10,113 nucleotides of DNA from Desulfobacterales bacterium (GCA_012974475.1 JAAXQD010000032.1:1-10113); one strand, 5' to 3'. Numbered from the stretch's first letter, positions 1-6,449 are shown. The notes: generated by a model from the sequence alone, not told the origin. Made by a program: numbers and translations.

Positions 1-1
1 G

Positions 2-58
2 TATCGGCATGTTCTTAAAGATGTGATCCCTCGTTTATCTGCGATTGAAGCTCCCTGA
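2..58 (+). CDS. possible C-terminal tail of a gene entering from the left
   Basis: One plus-strand frame is open from the left edge and ends at a TGA at 56-58, giving 18 residues that end in RLSAIEAP. The composition (VLKDVIPRLSAIEAP) looks like a plausible protein tail, and a terminator-like hairpin follows about 20 bases later on the same strand. This is too short to assign a family and could be chance. If real, the gene converges with the MscS-like gene. Confidence 0.3.
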   Translation, partial: YRHVLKDVIPRLSAIEAP

Positions 59-79
59 AACTTATTGTCTGAAAGCTTC

Positions 80-105
80 GAATGAAACAGATTTTATTCA
101 TTTTT
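80..105 (+). terminator. weak rho-independent terminator-like hairpin
   Basis: AATGAA (81-86) pairs perfectly with TTCATT (97-102) across a 10-base loop. An alternative register pairs GAATGAAA with TTTTATTC through one G-U pair. The stem is followed by a T-rich run (101-105, and more T runs to 127). The stem is AT-rich and therefore weak. The T tract lies on the plus-strand side, so it fits a rightward gene ending near 58 better than the leftward MscS-like gene. Confidence 0.35.
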
Positions 106-125
106 ATCTTCGATTTTTTCTTTTT

Positions 126-989
126 TTAAAGGTCTCTCGGCTTTCCGGTCGTATTCGGTGGCAAGGAATGAATGTGGATGTCTTGCCGTGGGAACGGGAT
201 CTTAATATCTCGCTTGTTGAATTCCGAGAAGATTGACCGGTTCAACTCATGAATCACGCGTCCTCTATCTGCAGGGGTTTTCGCCCAGCAGAGCAACTCA
301 AAGTCAAGAAATGAATCTCCGAAACTTCGGAATCGAACCCGAGGTTCCGGCTCACGGGCAATACTCTGATTGGACCGTGCGACATCCAGCAGTGTTTCTT
401 CAACTTTATCCATGAACAGATTGATTCCGCCAAAGAAGTTGGCAATGGTGTCTTTGGCGGCCAAGGCGATCGCAATTCCGGCAATTCCGGCTGACGCCAA
501 TAATGGGGTCACGTTTATTTTCCAGAAAGTAAGAAGAAGACCAACTCCGATAATTAAAAGGAGGACCCGTCCGATGTTTTCTGAAAAATGGATAATTTCA
601 ACCCACTGGCGTCGAATGGAACACCATCTTTGGCAGATGCTTTTCATCAACTTGTTAAGGGTTAACCCAATTACAATGATGAGCAGGCTTTTAAGCGTGG
701 CGGTCAAGGTAAAAGTAAAGCGTGAATAAAAATGAACCCATTTTACGGCGCTCAAACCGCCAATCAGCAGAATACTGATCCATACGGGTCGGTGTATGAT
801 TCCGATAAAGGTGTCGTCGATCTCTATTTTGGATTTCTTAGAGACAAAGTTAATGATGCGGTGGATAAATAAATCCACGAGTTTGGCCAAGAGGGAAAAG
901 AGCAGCAGGATAATTATGGCGCCAAGTATGCGGGATTCCGCTATGAAAATGATAAAATCGGAAAAGAAATTTTGAAATAATTCTGTCAT
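126..989 (-). CDS. MscS-family mechanosensitive channel protein lacking the beta domain
   Basis: This is an inner-membrane small-conductance mechanosensitive channel homologue of 287 residues. Hydrophobic segments lie at about residues 11-33, 68-85, 98-112 and 141-156, followed by the glycine/alanine-rich pore helix (about 158-190, LLASAGIAGIAIALAAKDT then NFFGGINLFMD), the hallmark of MscS TM3. The C-terminal alpha/beta portion is also clear (EPEPRVRFRSFGDSFLDFEL, then RGRVIHELN and IPFPRQDIHI). In the family the pore helix is followed by a beta domain of roughly 70 residues (RPFxVGD, the GxVxxIGLRST and IPN motifs). Here residue 194 (D, about base 408) runs straight into KVEETLLDVA, which normally follows that domain. 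The frame is kept, so a protein can be made, but a working channel is doubtful. AGGAGG at 1004-1009 sits 14 bases before the ATG, longer than ideal. It is the last gene of the minus-strand train and starts 18 bases after the small ORF. Confidence 0.85.
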   Translation of the reverse strand: MTELFQNFFSDFIIFIAESRILGAIIILLLFSLLAKLVDLFIHRIINFVSKKSKIEIDDTFIGIIHRPVWISILLIGGLSAVKWVHFYSRFTFTLTATLKSLLIIVIGLTLNKLMKSICQRWCSIRRQWVEIIHFSENIGRVLLLIIGVGLLLTFWKINVTPLLASAGIAGIAIALAAKDTIANFFGGINLFMDKVEETLLDVARSNQSIAREPEPRVRFRSFGDSFLDFELLCWAKTPADRGRVIHELNRSIFSEFNKRDIKIPFPRQDIHIHSLPPNTTGKPRDL

Positions 990-1007
990 TGTCTTTTTGA
1001 AAACCTC

Positions 1008-1172
1008 CTAGTGTTCGTCTTTGAAGCAAGCCGATATCAAACGTGCTTCAGTGATGATAACATCTTGATGTTCGATAAAATCTTCGATGATGCTTTCAAG
1101 ATCCGGTTCTTTATGGTTGGCATAAGTTTTGATGGCTTTATGCAAGGGTCTTTTTTTGTTAACATCGGCCAT
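1008..1172 (-). CDS. small conserved-looking ORF, function unknown
   Basis: This is an ORF of 54 residues beginning MADVNKKRPLHKAIKTYANH and ending in LISACFKDEH with a TAG stop. I do not recognise it. The start is well supported: GAGGAG at 1179-1184 lies 6 bases upstream, inside the last codons of pgl, and the ATG is 3 bases past the pgl stop, which suggests translational coupling. The protein is charged and soluble, with a likely amphipathic helix (DLESIIEDFIEHQDVIITEARLI) and no membrane segment or signal peptide. Its stop overlaps the AGGAGG that probably serves the next gene, the MscS-like one, so it fills the gap between its neighbours exactly. It could be a small regulatory or adaptor protein of this operon, but nothing in the sequence shows a role. 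Confidence 0.55.
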   Translation of the reverse strand: MADVNKKRPLHKAIKTYANHKEPDLESIIEDFIEHQDVIITEARLISACFKDEH

Positions 1173-1175
1173 CGG

Positions 1176-1931
1176 CTACTCCTCGGACACTGTATCAGAC
1201 AGCAAGGAAGCGGCTTCCCGGTCAAGGAGCCAAGTTACTTTTCCGTGTATCGGCTTGATTCTTCCGGCCGGAAGCTGAACTCGACGATTCTCAAACAGGG
1301 TTTTAATAATCGGCGCTTTCTGTCTGCCGGAAACCAGAAAGCAGATGTGTCTGGCGTTATTTAAAACAGAATAGGCTAAGGTTATACGAACCACGTCCGG
1401 GTCTCCGCCCTTAACGGTTATCACCCAGGATTCCCCTGGATACCTTGAAGCGTGGTTTGGGAACAGCGAGGCGATATGCCCGTCTTTACCTATGCCAAGA
1501 AATATCAGATCAAATATCGGCGCGTCGTCATCTACCCTTTGAAAAAAGGTCTTGAGCGTCATCTCATAAAGTGCGGCGCCTTCGTCAGGGTGTGTAAGGG
1601 TTGGTATGGGATAAACCTGATCCGAGGGGATAGGAATCTTATCTAAAAAATCTTTTTGGGCCGTGCCGAAGTTGCTGTCCGGATGATCGACGGCAACCAT
1701 GCGGTCATCCACCCAGAAGATATATGTTTTTTGCCAGGCAATATCGGAAAGATACGGTTCCTGAGACAGGAGCCTGTGCATGGCTCTGGGTGTGGACCCA
1801 CCGGAAATGGCCACGATAAACCGGTCTTGCTGTGCAATGGTCTCTTTTGCGGTTCTGCTAAAGATTTCCGCGCCCTTTCGAGCCAAAAGATCCGCATCGG
1901 CGATAATAATTATTTGGCGGTTTTGTTTCAA
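1176..1931 (-). CDS. pgl: 6-phosphogluconolactonase (SOL/DevB type)
   Basis: This enzyme hydrolyses 6-phosphoglucono-1,5-lactone to 6-phosphogluconate, the second step of the cytoplasmic oxidative pentose phosphate pathway. Its 251 residues are normal for the family. Visible motifs are AISGGSTPRAMHRLL (41-55, phosphate/substrate loop), the WVDDR and SNFG block (73-77 and 86-89), and DLIFLGIGKDGHIASLFP (141-158, catalytic His152 region). C-terminal LPAGRIKPIHGKVTWLLDREAA is also typical. The start is TTG at 1929-1931: GGGAG at 1938-1942 is 6 bases upstream and no in-frame ATG occurs before residue 51. It begins 1 base after the stop of the VTT gene, so the two are almost certainly co-transcribed and probably coupled. 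The gene looks intact, in contrast to zwf two genes upstream. Confidence 0.94.
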   Translation of the reverse strand: MKQNRQIIIIADADLLARKGAEIFSRTAKETIAQQDRFIVAISGGSTPRAMHRLLSQEPYLSDIAWQKTYIFWVDDRMVAVDHPDSNFGTAQKDFLDKIPIPSDQVYPIPTLTHPDEGAALYEMTLKTFFQRVDDDAPIFDLIFLGIGKDGHIASLFPNHASRYPGESWVITVKGGDPDVVRITLAYSVLNNARHICFLVSGRQKAPIIKTLFENRRVQLPAGRIKPIHGKVTWLLDREAASLLSDTVSEE

Positions 1932-1932
1932 A

Positions 1933-2649
1933 TTATTCTCCCTTGATCTTTTTTATGATCTTGGGAATGAAAAACGAAAAGATAAAGAGTCCGATTGAGA
2001 AGAAAACCTTAAAAGATATCAGCTCTCCCCAGTTGCCGGAGGCCCATACATCTTTTAATGTTCCGATAAAAAATGTGAAGATAAACGTGCCGACGATAAT
2101 ACCCAGACCGGTTCCTGCAATATAGTCCCGGAATCGGACCTTGGTCAGCCCCATGCCGAAGTTCATGGGCGTGAACGGAAAATAAACGAGGCGAAGATAC
2201 AAGACGGTGGCAAATCCGTTACGCTCAATGGCATCGTCATATTTTTTCAGTTTGTCGCCGATCAGTGTTGCAGCAAATTCTCTTCCCAGAGTCCGTCCGA
2301 TAAAGAAGGCGGCGCTTGCACCCATCATGGCTCCAATCCATACATATAAAAATCCCCAGTAGGCGCCGAATATGGCGGCCCCCAGTCCCGTCAACAAGGT
2401 GCCGGGGAGAAAAAGGCAAACGCCCACAGCATAGATCGCCATGTATAGCACCGGCGCCCAAAAACCGGCGGTTTCAAGAAAACGGCCCAGCGCTTCGGCC
2501 GTGAGATAATTCTTGATCGGGGTAAAACGGATCAAAAAAATGGAACCGATAATAAAGGCCCCGAAAATAATCGCCTTGAACATTGCTTTGGATGTTTTTT
2601 TTATCGGCTGCTGTGTGGTCTCTTCCATTTTTCTGGTTTTTTCTTCCAT
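1933..2649 (-). CDS. TVP38/TMEM64 (VTT, DedA-like) inner-membrane protein
   Basis: This 238-residue polytopic membrane protein belongs to the VTT/SNARE-associated family. Hydrophobic segments lie at about residues 24-41, 64-80, 86-118, 146-166, 177-197 and 213-230. Diagnostic stretches are FLPGTLLTGLGAAIFGAYWG (80-99), the GRTLGRE loop (118-124), YLRLVYFPFTPMNFGMGLTK (151-170) and VRFRDYIAGTGLGIIVGTFI (171-190). Members are thought to act in lipid scrambling or small-molecule transport, but the substrate here is unknown. No clear Shine-Dalgarno precedes the ATG at 2649, and the in-frame ATG 7 codons later (2628) is equally possible. The gene sits between zwf and pgl, 119 bases after zwf and 1 base before pgl, which is unusual company for a central carbon pathway and implies shared transcription rather than shared chemistry. 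Confidence 0.9.
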   Translation of the reverse strand: MEEKTRKMEETTQQPIKKTSKAMFKAIIFGAFIIGSIFLIRFTPIKNYLTAEALGRFLETAGFWAPVLYMAIYAVGVCLFLPGTLLTGLGAAIFGAYWGFLYVWIGAMMGASAAFFIGRTLGREFAATLIGDKLKKYDDAIERNGFATVLYLRLVYFPFTPMNFGMGLTKVRFRDYIAGTGLGIIVGTFIFTFFIGTLKDVWASGNWGELISFKVFFSIGLFIFSFFIPKIIKKIKGE

Positions 2650-2718
2650 TAAATACGATCCATGGTTTGATGTCTATTGAACGTGTCGTCCTTAAAAACA
2701 CGCCGTTTACAAAGGAGC

Positions 2719-2747
2719 TTCAAGTATGATTAAATTTAATACTTGAA
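2719..2747. repeat. 9-bp perfect inverted repeat in the zwf-VTT spacer
   Basis: TTCAAGTAT (2719-2727) and ATACTTGAA (2739-2747) form a perfect dyad around an 11-base AT-only-plus-G loop. Neither side is followed by an obvious T run, so it is not a classical terminator. It could be a repressor operator or an mRNA stem in the 119-base spacer 2650-2768 between the end of zwf and the VTT gene. Nothing else was recognised in that spacer. Confidence 0.35.
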
Positions 2748-2768
2748 ACGATACTATTTTCAAAAATT

Positions 2769-4162
2769 TTAAATGTTAAGAGGTCCCCAACTTCCGGATT
2801 CATAAAAATGAAGCATTTCCGATCTGTTACCACAGGTTTCGCACTCATTCAATATGGGTGTCAAAAAGGACCAGCATTTCTCAATACCTTCCTGTCGCCA
2901 GAAAAGCATATGATCACCCAGCATGCAGTCGATGAGCACTTTTTCATAGGCATTCAGAATAGGCCCGGAATAATTTTGATGATAAGAAAAATCCATGGTT
3001 ACTGAGCGTAAACACACCCGGCCAACCGCTTGCCGGATGTAAGAAAAAAAGGAACACCCTGCCACCGCCAGTTGTCTATATAAATTTTCATTTTAGCAAA
3101 GGTCGGCGTTAGTGAGTCAGAACTTACACCCGGCTCTTCTCGATACGCCGGAACCGGTTTTCCATTAATTTTGCCCTGCCCATACTGTCCGAGTACAATG
3201 TGCTCGTGGAGTTTTTCAACCGGAAACGGCTTTAAGGATCTAAAAACCTTTACTTTCTCATCACTAACACGGTCAGGTTCAAATTGGGACGGCGTTTCCA
3301 TGGTCGTAAGGGCCAGTAGCTGCATCATATGGTTCTGAAACATGTCCCTAATTACGCCTGCCTGTTCATAATAGCCCGCCCGATGTTCGACGCCCAAAGT
3401 CTCTGAAGCAAGAATGTTGACGTGATCAATATATCTTCTATTCCAAATGGGTTCAAAAATGGCATTGGCAAAACGAAACATCAGTATGTTCTGGACGGTT
3501 TCTTTTGCCAGGTAATGATCTATTCGGAATATCTGGTGTTCTTTAAAATATTCCTTAATACTCTGATTCAGTTCAACGGCAGTATTAAAATCTCGGCCAA
3601 AGGGCTTCTCAATAACCAGCCGTGACCAGCCGCTACCGTTTTCTCTTTCTTTGTTAAGACCTGCCTGCCCCAACAGTTGAGCGATCGGCTTATAAAGTGT
3701 CGGCGGAAGGGCAAGATAAAAAATTCTGTTTCCCTGAGTGTTATGCTTTTGATCTATATCTTTTAGAAATTCAGAGAGTTTTAAAAAAGAGGTTAATTGT
3801 CCATATTCAATGGATCGGTATTGCAGAGCATCGGCAAAGGAGGGCCATTTGGCGTGGTTTATAATATTTATGGCCCCCAAAGCCTTCATCATCCGGTCCC
3901 TGAATTGCCGGTCGCTCATTTTGGTTCGGCCGCATCCCACAATCTGAAAGGGGTTTGGCAGCCCATCATTTAAGTATAGATTGAAAAGGGTCGGAACCAG
4001 TTTCCTGGCAGTCAAATCACCTGTGGCGCCCAGAATGACGATGGTGCAAGGCTCACTATGCTGGACGCCCAAACATTTCTTGGCGCTTATCTCCAGATCG
4101 GGAGCGTCGGCTTCAACGGTTATACCTTGAGCATTGTTATGGTTTTTAAAACGATGATTCAT
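2769..4162 (-). pseudogene. zwf: glucose-6-phosphate dehydrogenase, broken by internal deletion and frameshift
   Basis: The intact enzyme oxidises glucose-6-phosphate with NAD(P)+, the entry step of the oxidative pentose phosphate pathway. The first frame (4162 to 2999, 387 residues) has the coenzyme motif ILGATGDLTARKLVP (44-57), VIEKPFGRDF (183-192), the active-site block RIDHYLAKETVQN (213-225), DMFQNHMMQLLAL (273-285) and NWRWQGVPFFLTSGKRLA (364-381). It then runs AGCVYAQ into TAA at 2999. The remaining C-terminal part follows in the -1 frame (about 3012 to 2769: RVCLRSVTMDFSY, AYEKVLIDCMLGDHMLFWRQ, ESGSWGP). About 50 family residues between GKRLA and RVCLRS (beta-sheet domain strands) are absent, so this is a deletion with loss of frame near 3010-3022. 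The ATG at 4162 is chosen because GAGGG (4169-4173) lies 6 bases upstream; an ATG 17 codons earlier (4213) adds a Lys/Arg-rich tail without a ribosome site. gnd is upstream; the VTT gene and pgl follow. Confidence 0.88.
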
Positions 4163-4318
4163 CGAATTCCCTCTTTTCTTCCGTTTAAATTTGAACTGCA
4201 ACAGCGAGTGCATTCCCCGCTGCTTGTCGAAGCAAAGCGAAGGTCCCGACCTTCAAGGCTGCAGGGATAGGAATTTCAACCTTTCGCCGGCGGAGCGACG
4301 TCGTCGCGTACTAAAATA
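4163..4318. other. gnd-zwf spacer with several short stem-loops
   Basis: This 156-base gap contains no gene. It holds GCGACG-T-CGTCGC (4295-4307, just past the gnd stop), GAAGGTC-CC-GACCTTC (4239-4254) and TGCTT-GTCG-AAGCA (4221-4234). The last two sit inside longer, imperfect outer arms: ATTCCCCGCTGC at 4212-4223 against GCTGCAGGGATAGGAAT at 4258-4274. No T tract follows any stem in the transcribed (minus) direction, so these are not standard terminators. The nested structure is reminiscent of REP-like intergenic palindromes, which is inference. The zwf ribosome site GAGGG lies at 4169-4173. Confidence 0.4.
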
Positions 4319-5233
4319 TTATCCCTTTTTCTCTGCGGAAACCACAGCATGTCCGCCAAACTCCCTGCGAAGGGCTGAAAGAACCCTGTCTGTGAAAGGG
4401 TCTTTTTGCCTGGAACGAAAACGCCGTAACAGGGAAAGGGTGATGATTTCTGCCGGCACACCGGTTTCCAAGGCCTGCTGGATGGTCCATCGACCTTCTC
4501 CTGAATCTTCTACGTATCCTTTGATGTTTTCCAGCTTTTTGTTTTTTCTAAATGCATTTTCAGCAAGTTCAAGTAGCCATGAGCGAACCACGCTCCCCTG
4601 ATTCCAAAGATGGGCGATATCGGCATAGTTGAAAGACTCCGCATAATCGGATGCTTCCAGAATTTCAAATCCTTCCCCGTAGGCCTGCATCATCCCGTAT
4701 TCAATGCCGTTATGGACCATTTTAACAAAATGACCGGCACCCGTTGCTCCGCAATGAAGGTATCCCTCCTCCGGGGCCAGGGTTTTAAACACCGGCTTCA
4801 GAACCAAGAATGTCTCTTTATCGCCGCCGATCATCAGACAGTAGCCGATCTGAAGACCCCAAACCCCTCCGCTGACACCGACATCTATATACCAGATATT
4901 TTTTTCAACAAGGCGTTCGGCTCTGCGAATGTCGTCTTTGTAGAATGTATTGCCGCCATCGATAATGATGTCGCCCGGAGAAAGGAGGTCTGTGAACTGA
5001 TGAATATGATCATCCACAGTCTGACCGGCTGGAAGCATCATCCATACAATGCGCGGTTGAGAGAGTTTTTCGACGACTTCTGATGGAGAATAGGCTCCTT
5101 CGGCTCCGTCTTTAACCAACTGATTTGTTTTTTCCGGCGAGCGGTTATAAGCAACCACCTCATGGCCTCCCTTTAAAAGCCGTTTGGCCATGTTCATTCC
5201 CATTCGACCCAGACCGATCATCGCAAGTTTCAT
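4319..5233 (-). CDS. gnd: 6-phosphogluconate dehydrogenase, decarboxylating (short form)
   Basis: This enzyme converts 6-phosphogluconate to ribulose-5-phosphate and CO2 with reduction of NAD(P)+, the third step of the oxidative pentose phosphate pathway. Its 304 residues match the short (roughly 300-residue) class rather than the 470-residue E. coli type. Motifs: Rossmann GLGRMGMNMAKRLL (7-20), IIDGGNTFYKDD (90-101), VGVSGGVWGLQIGYCLMIGG (118-137, substrate loop), and GAGHFVKMVHNGIEYGMMQA (165-184, catalytic Lys171). GYVEDSGEGRWT (239-250) and RFRSRQ (271-276) also fit. NRS after the second beta strand (30-32) suggests NADP use, an inference. AAGGAGG at 5241-5247 is an excellent ribosome site 7 bases before the ATG. 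It lies 59 bases after the DUF547 gene and looks intact, in contrast to zwf. Confidence 0.94.
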   Translation of the reverse strand: MKLAMIGLGRMGMNMAKRLLKGGHEVVAYNRSPEKTNQLVKDGAEGAYSPSEVVEKLSQPRIVWMMLPAGQTVDDHIHQFTDLLSPGDIIIDGGNTFYKDDIRRAERLVEKNIWYIDVGVSGGVWGLQIGYCLMIGGDKETFLVLKPVFKTLAPEEGYLHCGATGAGHFVKMVHNGIEYGMMQAYGEGFEILEASDYAESFNYADIAHLWNQGSVVRSWLLELAENAFRKNKKLENIKGYVEDSGEGRWTIQQALETGVPAEIITLSLLRRFRSRQKDPFTDRVLSALRREFGGHAVVSAEKKG

Positions 5234-5240
5234 TTGCAGA

Positions 5241-5247
5241 CCTCCTT
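5241..5247 (-). promoter_or_regulatory. strong Shine-Dalgarno site of gnd
   Basis: AAGGAGG lies 7 bases before the ATG of gnd, the best ribosome-binding site on the minus strand of this window. It supports gnd as the most heavily translated gene of the train. The rest of the 59-base gap to the DUF547 gene holds only a small CCCG/CGGG stem (about 5260-5274) and no evident promoter. Confidence 0.7.
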
Positions 5248-5292
5248 AATCCCCAACCCGTATAAGGCGGGAACGTGTTTTAATCCTTGGAT

Positions 5293-6054
5293 CTATTTCC
5301 CATTAAGCCCCCAGTCGTAATGGAGATATTTAATCTTGATTCCACCCTTTTTAGCCGCCAATTCTTTTTTTAAATCTTCATTGGCATATTTTAGGAAAAA
5401 GCCGATGACATCATCGTTAAAATCACCGCGGAACCATTTGAATATTTTACTAACATAAAGGGTGTCTCCTTTGAGGTTGTTGCGTTTCGGGTTGTTGATA
5501 AACATCCGTGTGGAATCATCCAGTTGACGGTCTAATGTGCTTCCCATATAGGGTCTATCGCCCAGGGGCGGACAACTGAGCGCCGCACAATTAATGGCAA
5601 AATGAACCCTTGGATCTTTGAATCGGGGCCGAAGTATTTTGTGCTCGATGTCATCCAGTGTGATAACATCACCGTCAATGCGACAAATCTTTTTTTCCCA
5701 CGGGCTTTTGAATATATTTCCAAGATCCTTTATGGATTTAACTCCGGGATACCCGCTTAGAATCAGCTTTATGGTCCAGGCGTTATATGCATTCATGTAG
5801 AAAGCAAACTGTTCATTGCGGGAAAGACTCTTTGGATCGACGCCCTCAAGAACGTTGAGATACTGATCCAGGTGTGCTTCTTCTGTTTTAAAACCCCGGT
5901 AATCTATTCTGCCTTGATGAACATACTTCTTAAGCAGGTCAGAATAGATGCTGTGATCCACAACGGTTTGCGACCAGCCTCGTGATATCAGGAGGACTGG
6001 ACCGAAAATCAATATCGATGATAATGCAGCCATTACAAAGTGTTTGGTTTTCAT
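5293..6054 (-). CDS. DUF547 family exported protein
   Basis: This 253-residue protein carries the DUF547 domain. A hydrophobic N-terminus (about 6-25, ending near SRGWSQ) looks like a signal peptide, so the product is probably periplasmic or lipid-bilayer anchored. Family hallmarks are NEQFAFYMNAYNAWTIKLIL (80-99), LDDIEHKILRPRF (133-145), RVHFAINCAALSCPPLGDRP (149-168, with Cys156 and Cys161) and the terminal YLHYDWGLN (243-251). The molecular activity of DUF547 is not established; the conserved Cys and His block resembles a catalytic or metal site, which is inference. AGGAA about 9 bases upstream supports the ATG at 6054. It is the first gene of the minus-strand train and lies 59 bases before gnd, so it may share the pentose phosphate promoter without being part of the pathway. 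Confidence 0.9.
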   Translation of the reverse strand: MKTKHFVMAALSSILIFGPVLLISRGWSQTVVDHSIYSDLLKKYVHQGRIDYRGFKTEEAHLDQYLNVLEGVDPKSLSRNEQFAFYMNAYNAWTIKLILSGYPGVKSIKDLGNIFKSPWEKKICRIDGDVITLDDIEHKILRPRFKDPRVHFAINCAALSCPPLGDRPYMGSTLDRQLDDSTRMFINNPKRNNLKGDTLYVSKIFKWFRGDFNDDVIGFFLKYANEDLKKELAAKKGGIKIKYLHYDWGLNGK

Positions 6055-6110
6055 TTCGGGTTCCTGTTCGAAAAAACTTCTTTTTCTCTATTTGTCGTCT
6101 GCATCCTAAA

Positions 6111-6139
6111 ATTCTTACATAAAGTTTTCCCATTGACAA
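6111..6139 (-). promoter_or_regulatory. possible sigma70-type promoter for the minus-strand train
   Basis: TTGTCA (6139 down to 6134) is a good -35 box and is followed after 16-17 bases by TAAGAA/AAGAAT, a poor -10. The position about 60 bases upstream of the first gene (DUF547) is right, and no better candidate was seen in the region. Low confidence because the -10 is weak. Confidence 0.25.
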
Positions 6140-6270
6140 ATGAAAAAGAAGTAACTCGATCCTCGAATCCCCTGTTTTAGCAGTGAAGGTGTATTGCCGT
6201 GTGTTTTCTGAAAGGCGATATGTTTATCCGCCCCTGGAGGGCTTGTGGAAAGCACGATTTGCCGCAGTGC

Positions 6271-6340
6271 CCCGATATTTAGGATTTATCGCATCTCTTT
6301 TGTTCGGTATCAAATAGTCAGCAAATCCTAAAATATTGGG
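6271..6340. repeat. long imperfect inverted repeat (hairpin), possible mobile-element end or MITE-like remnant
   Basis: CCCGATATTTAGGATTT (6271-6287) faces AAATCCTAAAATATTGGG (6323-6340). The arms match except for one substitution and one extra base, with a 35-base loop. Partial pairing continues outward (GCAGTG at 6264-6269 against TCACGC at 6341-6346, imperfect). It lacks a T tract for termination. No transposase is present, so the assignment to a mobile element is only a possibility. Confidence 0.5.
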
Positions 6341-6362
6341 TCACGCTACGATGTCAAGGCTC

Positions 6363-6377
6363 ACCCTAATGTTGCAA
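6363..6377 (+). repeat. 15-base direct repeat, copy 1
   Basis: ACCCTAATGTTGCAA here and ACCGTAATGTTGCAA at 6718-6732 differ at one base. The pair brackets 340 bases that include the ZraP-like remnant and the 6689-6706 hairpin. Confidence 0.45.
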
Positions 6378-6386
6378 CTATAGGGT
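6363..6386. promoter_or_regulatory. 24-base near-palindrome, operator-like
   Basis: ACCCTA (6363-6368) and TAGGGT (6381-6386) flank a perfect GTTGCAAC core (6371-6378); only the two bases between arm and core on each side break the symmetry, giving 20 of 24 positions in dyad. This is the size and form of a dimeric repressor site. A related half, ACCGTAATGTTGCAA, recurs at 6718-6732. Confidence 0.35.
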
Positions 6387-6449
6387 TCATATCGCTTTGA
6401 AGAAAATATATGGCGATGGGCCATTTTCATAGAAATTCATTTAAAAAAA

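Noticed and set aside
370..729. 119-residue plus-strand ORF
   Set aside because: Antisense to the MscS-like gene pore region; composition reflects the complementary strand of hydrophobic codons.
4191..4601. 136-residue plus-strand ORF spanning the gnd-zwf spacer
   Set aside because: Mostly antisense to gnd and without a plausible ribosome site; Ser/Arg-rich shadow composition.
4610..5083. 157-residue plus-strand ORF
   Set aside because: Complete antisense overlap with gnd, whose motifs are unambiguous.
6103..6334. ATCCTAAAAT shared by 6103-6112 and the hairpin arm at 6325-6334
   Set aside because: Only 10 AT-rich bases; this can occur by chance and the flanks do not match.
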